Made by a program: the position numbers and the translations under genes. Shown piece by piece: positions 16,208 through 23,834 of a stretch of 39,904 bases of DNA. Origin of the DNA: Bacteroidales bacterium (GTDB lineage: Bacteria > Bacteroidota > Bacteroidia > Bacteroidales > UBA12170); assembly GCA_016744655.1 (NCBI GenBank), contig JADGDY010000026.1, positions 1-39,904 of the forward strand, given 5' to 3'. Positions within the stretch are counted from its first letter, which is position 1. Every line of letters begins with the position of its first letter. The notes beneath the pieces were generated by a model. The model had not been told where the DNA came from and did no database searches. It worked only from the letters and a program-made list of their open reading frames with translations.

Positions 16208-16784
16208 GCTGCAGAGCAGCGTTCTCTTTATAGAAATACGAGTATACGAGAATTTCAAAAGCCGCCAGTTTTCACGTAGAAATAAAACATTAAGCTCAGC
16301 GGCGATCAACAAAATTAAGATTGTGGTTTGTTAAAAAGAAAAAGGAGGATGTTTTTCAAAATGAAATTAGAGAGGTCAGTCGGCAGGAAGATTAAGCTTC
16401 GAAATAAATCTTTCTAGCCGACTGTGAAATATTAGGGGATTCATAGCCCCGAGTTAAAACTCAGGACTATTTATAAACTCGGGGTTATTTATATTGAAGT
16501 GCTTACGCATCGGTTAATGACGATAATATCATTATCGCTACATCCATCGTTGCGAACAGCATCGTTCCGAATTTTCAGCCTTCTATTCTAATCGTCATTC
16601 TATTTAAGAAAGAAATAGCAATGGGTTTTAACCCATTGTAAAATGACAAGATTAAATATAAGCCGAACAGGTGAACTAATGAAAGAAACAGAAAAGCAAC
16701 ACGGCTTTGTTAGAGGCTAGAAAAGGGTTCAATATTAAATATAACTAGCCAGTCGGCAGGAAGAAAAATCTTCGAATATGAAAA
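16208..16784. repeat. 577-bp direct repeat, copy 2
   Basis: It begins at the same GCTGCAGAGCAGC hairpin and repeats every dyad of copy 1 in the same order (for example CAATGGGTT...AACCCATTG at 16619-16638). About 225 bases of the core (copy 1 from 15842, copy 2 from 16419) differ at only two positions, while the outer parts differ at many bases and small indels. Confidence 0.85.
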
Positions 16785-16897
16785 GCTGCAGAGCAGCGCA
16801 ATATCTATAGAAATACGAGTATACGAGTATTTCAAAAGCCGCCAGTTTTCAGTTAGCATAAAACATAAAGCTCAGCGGCGATCAACAAAATTAAATA
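16785..16897. repeat. 577-bp direct repeat, truncated copy 3
   Basis: It contains only the opening about 112 bases of the unit: GCTGCAGAGCAGCG through the GCCGC/GCGGC dyad and GATCAACAAAATTA, after which similarity stops. The array therefore reads A-B-A-B-A, with A segments flanking each B core. Confidence 0.8.
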
Positions 16898-16923
16898 GGA
16901 GGTTGGTATTAGACCTTTTTTTT

Positions 16924-16961
16924 CTTTGTGAAACTCCGTGCTACTTTGAGGGCCTTTGTGG
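16924..16961 (-). other. Degenerate 'CACAAAGG...CACGGAGTTTCACAAAG' sequence
   Basis: On the minus strand this stretch reads as repeated CACAAAG and CACGGAG units. From memory, similar runs occur in non-coding spacers of many bacteria and archaea, often near GxxExxY-type genes. No such gene is present here, so it is recorded as a relic-like sequence. Confidence 0.35.
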
Positions 16962-17012
16962 AATAGCCCAAATACTTATTAGACTTCTAACAAAACCTGA
17001 ATTTACCCATCA

Positions 17013-18074
17013 TTACTTCTGAAAAAACACCTTCCTCAACCAACGTGGCAACACAATAGCACCAATCAATAAATAAGGATAATAACTAATCAACCGCCAT
17101 AGTAAAGCCAAAGGAACTGCCCATTCTAAATTGGGGATGATATCGCCAAGGAAATCCTTAAATACAAACTCTGCAATTCCACTTCCACCGGGTGTTGGGC
17201 TAATCAAGAGAATAATCCACATGGTGAGTTGCCGAGCATAAATAAGGAAATGGTCCATTAGCCCAAGGTGACTAAAAAAAAAGGCCATAAACAGGAAATT
17301 CACCACCCAATATCTAGCCGTCCAACTGATAAAAGTAGCAATAAAACTTTTAATCCAAAAGCTAAAACTCTTTCCCTTAAACTCCTCCGAAGTAATTACC
17401 AATTGATTAGACAATTTTCGAACTTTCAGTCTCCATCTTTTTAAAAATGGCACTAAGAAAATCCAAGAAAGTAATTTCTTGATGGTATGTGGATTGATAA
17501 ACAAAGCATAAAGAAGGAGGAGGGTATAAATAAAAATCACCCCATAAGCTATCCAGAAGTAGACCACCAAATTACCAAGAAATGAAAGGCTATCCTGCGG
17601 AAAAGCCATATTCCCAAATAATAAAATCATCAATGGTACCATGATGATAAAAAATAGTTCATCGAGTAAAATAGCAGTGAGAACCACAGCTGTACTTTTA
17701 CCCAAATTCAAACCTTCTTTATAGAGAAAGTAAATTGCTGGTCCGGTTCCACCAACCACACTAGGACTTACAGCAGAACTAAACTCCCAAAGCATAATCA
17801 CATCAAAGGTATTTCTCCAAGTAATTTTCTGATGGGTGAGTATCCTGATACGCCACATATAGGCCAAGTCACGAATGGCCATCATCAAAAGACTAATAAA
17901 AATCCAAAATCCTGCAGCAGCTGTCCATTGAAAAAAACTAAAGGTCTCCGGATTGATTTCATTATACATCAACCAAACCACCATCCCCAATCCAAGAACG
18001 ATAGGAATCATGATTTTAGAAGGGCTAAAGTTCTTTTTTAGCTGTACGTATTTTTGGCTGTCTTCGTGATTCAT
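17013..18074 (-). CDS. Lysylphosphatidylglycerol synthase TM-domain / flippase-like protein
   Basis: 353 residues with about eight hydrophobic helices and a basic N terminus. The motifs MLWEFSSAVSPSVVGGTGPAIYFLYKEG (around residues 90-117) and LLISPTPGGSGIAEFVF (around 290-306) are the paired signatures of the UPF0104/LPG_synthase_TM family (PF03706), which includes the flippase domain of MprF and AglD-like proteins. No soluble aminoacyltransferase or glycosyltransferase domain is attached, so the expected role is lipid or glycolipid translocation at the inner membrane; the substrate is unknown. It follows the GMC operon on the same strand after a 402-base hairpin-rich spacer, so it is probably transcribed separately. 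Confidence 0.85.
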   Translation of the reverse strand: MNHEDSQKYVQLKKNFSPSKIMIPIVLGLGMVVWLMYNEINPETFSFFQWTAAAGFWIFISLLMMAIRDLAYMWRIRILTHQKITWRNTFDVIMLWEFSSAVSPSVVGGTGPAIYFLYKEGLNLGKSTAVVLTAILLDELFFIIMVPLMILLFGNMAFPQDSLSFLGNLVVYFWIAYGVIFIYTLLLLYALFINPHTIKKLLSWIFLVPFLKRWRLKVRKLSNQLVITSEEFKGKSFSFWIKSFIATFISWTARYWVVNFLFMAFFFSHLGLMDHFLIYARQLTMWIILLISPTPGGSGIAEFVFKDFLGDIIPNLEWAVPLALLWRLISYYPYLLIGAIVLPRWLRKVFFQK

Positions 18075-18476
18075 TGTCTCGCAAAGGTAAAGTTTTTACT
18101 TGCTTATGGGTGTTAATCAAACATAAAGTTTTTCGACAGTTATAAGTTGTATTTTACAATAATGGTAATCTATAATGATTTTACACTTTTTCGAAAAAGT
18201 GTAGGAAAAACAATAAACTCCTCCTTTTAGTGACATTCTATGAATGGTCACTAACGAGCGTCAAACACTATTGTTTTTAATTCCTCCAAGCCATTTGCTC
18301 CGCTATACGCCATTTTGATAAGGCGGTTTTAGACATTCCTACGGAAGTCTTTATAAATTTTGCAGGAGATTTTCTGTTATTCTAAACATTTGATTTTTTT
18401 AAATAGAATAATGATAGTATCGTCATTAACAGAAGTGTCAGCTGAAGGGGCAAACAAAAAAAGAAAGACTAAAAAT
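18075..18476. other. Hairpin-rich intergenic region
   Basis: Contains a perfect 22-base palindrome (18182-18203, centre TTCGAA); a TAGTGAC/GTCACTA hairpin with ATTC/GAAT inside (18228-18253); a 10-bp longer-range pair AAAAACAATA/TATTGTTTTT (18206-18215, 18269-18278) that encloses it; AGAC-TTCC/GGAA-GTCT (18331-18350); and TTATTCTA/TAGAATAA (18377-18384, 18404-18411). One or more may end the GMC transcript, but none has a textbook U-tract. AGGGGCAAACAAAAAA (18446-18461) matches the tail of the repeat at 14961-14990. No gene was found. Confidence 0.6.
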
Positions 18477-20165
18477 TCACCCCCCAAGTTTTTCCTTAAG
18501 AACATCAGCAACCCTAAAAGAATTAGCATAAATAGTCCAAGTATGAGTAACACTACCTCCTGTGGGCATCCAACTGCCATCGGTAATAAATAGATTATCA
18601 ATGTCATGGGCTTGGCAATCGGAATTAAGGACCGATGTTTTTGGGTCTTCTCCAAACCGACAACCACCCGCCACCAAATTTGGAGGAGGAGCACCGCTAA
18701 TATTGGAGCTGATGTTTTTGGCGCCCATTTCTCTCAATATATTTTCTGCCTTCTCTGCCAATACTTGTCCAACTTCCACATCTCTTTGGTGGTTATGGAT
18801 TCTGATATGAGCCACTGGGTCTCCCCACTTGTCCTTCACCTCTTCTGCCAATTTCACATAGCAGTCGTCAGTTGGTAACCAATCCACAAAAACCTCAAAG
18901 TTTAGACTCCTCAACTCTGTGAAATAGTGCTTTAGCTTTTCCTTTAATTTGGAGCCATAGATGAGATTGCCTTCCTCATCCCATTTCTGATGAATGGCTC
19001 TGGTGATTCCATTATTATGTTCCATCAGGAAATCGATACTACCACCTTTTACGGCATTCTCAAATGTTTTTTCATTAATCTCATACCACTGATGAAAAGT
19101 TCTATTAACGAAAACACCAAATACCTTCAACTGATTCCAACTTGCATCGTCTAAATCTTCTTTTTGGAATTCTCCTCCTCCTGAGCCTCCTCCAGAAAAT
19201 ATCAGGTTCTTCCCCACCCGCCCTGAATTATTTGCCAATCCATCAGGGAAATTATCACTTTTGCTCATCAATAATAAACGAGAGCTTTCAATGGCTTGAG
19301 CAGCCACCACAAATATTTTGGCCCTGACTTTATTCTCATGCCCTTTTACATTATAATAATGCGCTGCTATTACTTTCTCATTTTCCTCTTCCAAACGAAA
19401 GACCTTGGCATTGGCTATAATTTCTAAGTTTCCAGTTTTTAAAGCCTTATTGAGGAGAGCCGCACGTGAACTTCCTTTGGCATCGCTGCTACATCCATAA
19501 CTGCCGCAATATCCTGAATAATAACATGGATTCCTATCATCTTGAGGTCGGCTTAGAACTGCTCTTGGCAAAGGGAGTGATTCGTAATCGAGCTTAATAG
19601 AAGCCTTATCAATCCATTGCGCACTGATATTCTCTGCTAATGGAGGAAAAGGGAAATCAGCAGTGGAACGAGGCTCTGCCTTACTATGTTTTACAGCTTT
19701 CCCTGAAATGCCAACAATCTCTTCAACTTTTGTATAATAGGGTTCTAAATCATGATAAGATATGGGCCAGTCCACCACATTAGCACCTTCAATATTTCCA
19801 TATTTAGACAGCAAATTAAAATCGTTGGGTTTAAGCCTATTGAAATATCCACTCATGAAGTTAGAGGAACCACCCACACAATTCCCATTCCACATATCCT
19901 GACCCGTTTCGTAATTAGAACGAGCTATCCATTCTCCATTTAAGTTTTGCTTTTCTATGACTTGTGGTTCATCTTTCAGATTTGGAGAATAGACACTTCT
20001 TCGGCTAGTCACCATTTCATCTTTGGTGAAATCTTTGGTTTTTATCCATGGCCCTTTCTCCAAGATGAGAACTTGAAAGCCTGCCAATGACAATTCATAA
20101 GCTATAGGTCCAGCTCCTGCGCCACTTCCAATAATACAAACATCATATTTCTTTTCTTCTGGCAT
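18477..20165 (-). CDS. GMC family oxidoreductase (FAD-dependent)
   Basis: 562 residues, the usual size for gluconate/2-keto-sugar dehydrogenase-type GMC enzymes. The N-terminal FAD motif is CIIGSGAGAGPIAYELSLAG (about residues 10-29) followed by LEKG. The GMC signature region GNCVGGSSNFMSGYFNRL lies near 93-110, and the C-terminal segment TDGSWMPTGGSVTHTWTIYA holds the probable catalytic His and a downstream Asn (about 530-550). It should oxidise an alcohol or sugar and pass electrons onward; the substrate is unknown. Its ATG overlaps the stop codon of the partner at 20165 (TAATG), so the two are translationally coupled. It has no signal peptide and would be carried by the Tat-exported partner. 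Confidence 0.9.
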   Translation of the reverse strand: MPEEKKYDVCIIGSGAGAGPIAYELSLAGFQVLILEKGPWIKTKDFTKDEMVTSRRSVYSPNLKDEPQVIEKQNLNGEWIARSNYETGQDMWNGNCVGGSSNFMSGYFNRLKPNDFNLLSKYGNIEGANVVDWPISYHDLEPYYTKVEEIVGISGKAVKHSKAEPRSTADFPFPPLAENISAQWIDKASIKLDYESLPLPRAVLSRPQDDRNPCYYSGYCGSYGCSSDAKGSSRAALLNKALKTGNLEIIANAKVFRLEEENEKVIAAHYYNVKGHENKVRAKIFVVAAQAIESSRLLLMSKSDNFPDGLANNSGRVGKNLIFSGGGSGGGEFQKEDLDDASWNQLKVFGVFVNRTFHQWYEINEKTFENAVKGGSIDFLMEHNNGITRAIHQKWDEEGNLIYGSKLKEKLKHYFTELRSLNFEVFVDWLPTDDCYVKLAEEVKDKWGDPVAHIRIHNHQRDVEVGQVLAEKAENILREMGAKNISSNISGAPPPNLVAGGCRFGEDPKTSVLNSDCQAHDIDNLFITDGSWMPTGGSVTHTWTIYANSFRVADVLKEKLGG

Positions 20166-20791
20166 TAGCTTTTGGTTTCTTGGTTTACATATTGGAGAAA
20201 GTTCCCATATTTCATTTCTTTTGTTGGACGAGGATAACCAGGATTATGTTCTAGCCAATCCCATCCTTTATTATTGGTATTAGCTCCATAGATGGGGTCA
20301 GAAAGTAAGGCTTCAAAAATAAAATTCAGGTTCATAGAATACCAAGACTCTCCCCAACTCTCCTTACTAATCATTTCTAAAATCGCATTTTGTTTTGTAG
20401 AGGAGGCTTGAATAAAAGATTGACCTAATTCTTCTTGTGCAGTATCCTCTACCCATGACAATCCATTGATGAAATATTGTTTCTCCTCAGAGTCCATATT
20501 TTCATCACTCAAAACCCATTGCATATATTTTTCAGCTCGAAGCTCATTGGCTCCTGGTCCATTTCCATCAGAAGGAAAAAGAAAATCCTGTACCAAGACC
20601 AATATTTGAACGTGTTCTTCATTTAAACCAAAATCACTTTCGGAAGCAACCTCTCGACCACAAGCCATCCACCAAGGGATTTGTGTGGCCACAGCTCCTG
20701 CCAACAGAACTTTGAAGAACTGCCTTCTTTGCATCCTCCATTTTGTTGAAGATTGAAGTGATTTAGGAATATATTTAGCTTTATCTTTCAT
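20165..20791 (-). CDS. Gluconate 2-dehydrogenase subunit 3 family Tat lipoprotein
   Basis: 208 residues. The N terminus carries a twin-arginine motif RRQFFKVLLAGAVA and then a lipobox-like WWMACG, so it is predicted to be a Tat-exported lipoprotein with the Cys near residue 45. The rest matches the small gluconate 2-dehydrogenase subunit (PF13618): LVLVQDFLFPSDGNGPGANE and YMQWVLSDE. The upstream extension (KDKAKYIPKSLQSSTKWR) makes the start uncertain; the ATG at 20734 (MQRRQFFK) is a credible alternative. It is coupled by TAATG to the GMC oxidoreductase. Function: exports and anchors the flavoprotein. No cytochrome subunit is adjacent, so the electron acceptor is unknown. Confidence 0.85.
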   Translation of the reverse strand: MKDKAKYIPKSLQSSTKWRMQRRQFFKVLLAGAVATQIPWWMACGREVASESDFGLNEEHVQILVLVQDFLFPSDGNGPGANELRAEKYMQWVLSDENMDSEEKQYFINGLSWVEDTAQEELGQSFIQASSTKQNAILEMISKESWGESWYSMNLNFIFEALLSDPIYGANTNNKGWDWLEHNPGYPRPTKEMKYGNFLQYVNQETKS

Positions 20792-20967
20792 GGATTAATA
20801 TGGACGTTATTAAAGAGCCTATCTTACAAATTTAAGGATGTTTTTTTAATGAGTAATTAGTTTTGACAAAGTCTTTTATAATGAGATTCTTACCGAAAGA
20901 ATAAAGCTAGAATTCGACGATGTTAAAAAAAAAACGAATGAGTATCATAACCAGCGCCTATTCCTAT

Positions 20968-20975
20968 TATTTTTG
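20968..20975 (+). promoter_or_regulatory. -7 element of dnaB, predicted leaderless
   Basis: TATTTTTG matches TAnnTTTG and its G is only 6 bases before the dnaB ATG at 20981, so transcription would begin at or beside the start codon. No matching -33 TTTG was seen. Confidence 0.5.
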
Positions 20976-20980
20976 CAGCT

Positions 20981-22552
20981 ATGGAAAATCAGAAAACACA
21001 AACCCAAAATAGCGGCTTTTCGCAAAACAATGCTGGTGTATCTAAAAAGAACGCTAGTGCTCCAGGTCCTTTCGACATGGGGAAAATCCCACCTCAAGCA
21101 GTAGACCTAGAGGAGGCCGTATTAGGAGCTTTGCTATTGGAACGAGATGCTCTGACTTCTGTAATTGATATTTTGCGCCCAGATATTTTCTATAAAGAAG
21201 CGCACCAAAAAATATTTCATGCCATTTCTGTACTTTTTGCCGATACTGAACCTATTGATATTCTAACTGTAACCAACAAATTAAAAATGTTGGGGCAATT
21301 AGAAGAAGTGGGGGGAGCTTATTATATCGCGCAATTAACCAATCGTGTGGGTTCACCAGCGAATATTGAATTCCATACCAGAATCTTAGCTCAGAAATAT
21401 ATCCTGAGAGAATTAATCCACGTGTCTTCATCAACCATTAAAGAAGCTTTTGAGGATTCTACCGATGTATTTAATCTCTTAGATAAAGCGGAGCAAGGCC
21501 TTTTCGATATTAGTGAAAATAATTTCCGTAGAGAATCTACCGACATGAAAAGCTTGGTAGTGGAAGCTATTAAGGAAGTTGAAAAAGCCAAAGACCAAGA
21601 AGGAAAACTGAGAGGAGTCCCATCAGGATTTACTGAGTTGGATAGAATGACAGCAGGTTGGCAGAAATCGGATTTGGTGGTTATTGCTGCTCGTCCGGGT
21701 ATGGGAAAAACGGCTTTTGCGCTTTCATTGACTCGTAATGCGGCCATCAACGGATTTCCGGTAGCGGTATTCTCGCTGGAGATGTCCTCAGTACAGTTGG
21801 CTACTCGTTTGATTTCTGCAGAAACTGAAATTGCGGGTGAGAAGTTGAAAAAAGGAGACCTACGAGAAGACGAGTGGAAACAGCTCAACACTAAAGTAAA
21901 AGCATTGGAAGATGCTCCAATATATATTGATGATACACCGGCTTTGTCTGTTTTTGAATTACGTGCGAAATGTCGCCGTTTGAAAGAGCAGCATGGTATT
22001 TCTCTCATTGTTGTAGATTATATTCAGCTGATGAGGGCTGGTGATAATACCGGTAACCGTGAGCAGGAAATCTCAACCATTTCACGTTCATTAAAAGCCT
22101 TAGCGAAAGAATTAAATGTTCCAGTTTTGGTATTGTCGCAGCTGAATCGTTCGGTGGAAACTAGAGGAGGTTTGAAAAAACCAATGCTCTCCGACCTTCG
22201 TGAATCTGGAGCGATTGAGCAGGATGCCGATATGGTGATTTTCATCTATCGTCCGGAATATTACGATTTTACCGAAGATGAAGATGGAACAGATTTACGA
22301 GGAAAGGGAGAAATTATCATTGCAAAACACCGTAATGGTTCTTTGGATTCTGTTTTCTTGAAGTTCATTGGCCAGTATATTAAGTTTGCCGACCTGGCCA
22401 ATTTCGATTTTAATCCAGATGAAGCGATGACCCCAAATCATGAATTTGATGCGGGTGCAAACAACAGGATTGTCAAAAGTAAAATGGATGACATTCCAGA
22501 TGACCAAAGCTTTTTCGATAACAAAGACGCAGGAAATGAAATGCCTTTCTAA
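20981..22552 (+). CDS. dnaB: Replicative DNA helicase DnaB
   Basis: 523 residues. After a Gln/Asn/Ser-rich leader of about 35 residues, the N-terminal DnaB domain starts at PPQAVDLEEAVLGALLLE (about 37-54). The RecA-like helicase domain has Walker A ARPGMGKT (about 238-245), Walker B LIVVDYIQLM, the QLNRSVE loop and DLRESGAIEQDADMVIFIYRPE. The acidic tail ends SFFDNKDAGNEMPF. No intein interrupts it. This is the hexameric helicase that unwinds DNA at the replication fork. Its last 17 bases overlap the start of the next gene. Confidence 0.97.
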   Translation: MENQKTQTQNSGFSQNNAGVSKKNASAPGPFDMGKIPPQAVDLEEAVLGALLLERDALTSVIDILRPDIFYKEAHQKIFHAISVLFADTEPIDILTVTNKLKMLGQLEEVGGAYYIAQLTNRVGSPANIEFHTRILAQKYILRELIHVSSSTIKEAFEDSTDVFNLLDKAEQGLFDISENNFRRESTDMKSLVVEAIKEVEKAKDQEGKLRGVPSGFTELDRMTAGWQKSDLVVIAARPGMGKTAFALSLTRNAAINGFPVAVFSLEMSSVQLATRLISAETEIAGEKLKKGDLREDEWKQLNTKVKALEDAPIYIDDTPALSVFELRAKCRRLKEQHGISLIVVDYIQLMRAGDNTGNREQEISTISRSLKALAKELNVPVLVLSQLNRSVETRGGLKKPMLSDLRESGAIEQDADMVIFIYRPEYYDFTEDEDGTDLRGKGEIIIAKHRNGSLDSVFLKFIGQYIKFADLANFDFNPDEAMTPNHEFDAGANNRIVKSKMDDIPDDQSFFDNKDAGNEMPF

Positions 22553-23822
22553 GATAAAAAGAAACTTTATAGTTCTAATAATTGCTGTTTTATTGATGAT
22601 TTCTAATCAATCAAAAGCAGCCTATATGCTTCTCCCTATGGATGAAGCTCAGAGCAATCACTTGAAATCTTATGGAGTAGCCTTTTGGGTGATTTCATCA
22701 AAGGTAAATGTGGATTGGTTGCTCAATTATCGTGGAGGAAGCTTTATGTTTCCTTACAATGAAGTATTTGAGGATGAGTGTAATATCAGAGGAGTGAGTT
22801 ATCAGGTCATTGCTGATGCACAAGCCGCTGCTATCATTAGCGATATTGCTGCTCCTGATGCAAATATGGATGTGGTAAAATTACATAAGGCTCCAAAAAT
22901 TGCAGTCTATTCTCCTAAAAACAAACAACCTTGGGACGATGCTGTAACCATGGCCTTAACCTATGCTGAAATTCCTTATGATGTAATCTATGATGAGGAG
23001 GTTTTAGATGGGAAATTACCCACCTACGATTGGCTTCACCTTCATCATGAAGATTTTACTGGTCAGTATGGTAAGTTTTGGGCGCGATATAGAAATGCCG
23101 CTTGGTATATCGAAAATCAGAATGAAGCAGAAAAAACAGCTCATGCATTAGGTTTTACTAAAGTTTCTCATTTGAAACTGGAAGTTGCAAAAACCATCCG
23201 TGGCTTTGTGATGGGCGGCGGATATCTTTTTGCCATGTGCTCAGCTCCCGATAGTTTCGATGTGGCTTTAGCTGCTGAAGGGGTTGATATTTGCGAAGTA
23301 ATGTTCGATGGTGACCCAGCCGACCCACAAGCGCAGCAGAAATTGAACTTTGACAATTGTATGGCATTTACAAACTTCAAAATCTCTCAGAATCCTCAAG
23401 AATACGAAATTTCGAATATTGATGTGGACCCTGTAAAAAGAGGAGTCCAGCAGAAAAATGACTTATTTACACTGTTTGAATTCTCTGCAAAATGGGACCC
23501 TGTTCCTACTATGCTTTGTCAGAATCATGAATCTGTAGTAAGAGGATTTATGGGGCAAACCACTGCTTTTAATAAAAATACATTGAAGCCAAATGTGCTG
23601 ATTCTAGGAGAAAACAAAGGCAAGGGTGAAGCGAGATATATTCATGGTGAATTTGGAAAAGGAACTTGGACATTCTATGGTGGTCACGACCCCGAAGATT
23701 ACAGGCATTTAGTGGGTGACCCAAAAACAGATTTAAATATCCACCCTAATTCTTCTGGTTATCGTTTGATTTTGAATAATGTATTATTTCCTGCTGCTAA
23801 GAAGAAAAAGCGTAAGACTTAA
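22536..23822 (+). CDS. Conserved Bacteroidota secreted protein (often mislabelled asparagine synthetase B)
   Basis: 428 residues from the ATG at 22536, which overlaps the dnaB end by 17 bases and directly precedes a signal peptide (IVLIIAVLLMISNQSKAAYM). An in-frame ATG at 22440 lies inside dnaB without a signal peptide and is rejected. Landmarks: LNYRGGSFMFPYNE, KIAVYSPKNKQPWDDAVTMAL, YDWLHLHHEDFTGQYGKF, GGGYLFAMCSAPDSFD and FYGGHDPEDYRHLVGDPKTDLNIHP. From memory it belongs to a family labelled 'asparagine synthetase B', but no glutaminase or synthetase motif is visible. Some segments recall GATase1/ThuA-like folds. A periplasmic or exported role is likely; function is unknown. Confidence 0.8.
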   Translation: MKCLSKIKRNFIVLIIAVLLMISNQSKAAYMLLPMDEAQSNHLKSYGVAFWVISSKVNVDWLLNYRGGSFMFPYNEVFEDECNIRGVSYQVIADAQAAAIISDIAAPDANMDVVKLHKAPKIAVYSPKNKQPWDDAVTMALTYAEIPYDVIYDEEVLDGKLPTYDWLHLHHEDFTGQYGKFWARYRNAAWYIENQNEAEKTAHALGFTKVSHLKLEVAKTIRGFVMGGGYLFAMCSAPDSFDVALAAEGVDICEVMFDGDPADPQAQQKLNFDNCMAFTNFKISQNPQEYEISNIDVDPVKRGVQQKNDLFTLFEFSAKWDPVPTMLCQNHESVVRGFMGQTTAFNKNTLKPNVLILGENKGKGEARYIHGEFGKGTWTFYGGHDPEDYRHLVGDPKTDLNIHPNSSGYRLILNNVLFPAAKKKKRKT

Positions 23823-23834
23823 GCCAATTAAAAT

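Noticed and set aside
15631..16897. CRISPR array or integron cassettes as explanations of the repeats
   Set aside because: The 577-bp period is far too long for CRISPR, with no short uniform repeats and spacers and no cas genes. No convincing attC core pair or integrase is present.
18377..18694. 105-residue minus-strand frame at the end of the GMC gene
   Set aside because: It is an out-of-phase shadow of the GMC oxidoreductase, whose C terminus is intact in the main frame.
22440..22535. Upstream in-frame start for the gene after dnaB
   Set aside because: The added residues lie inside dnaB and would bury the signal peptide.
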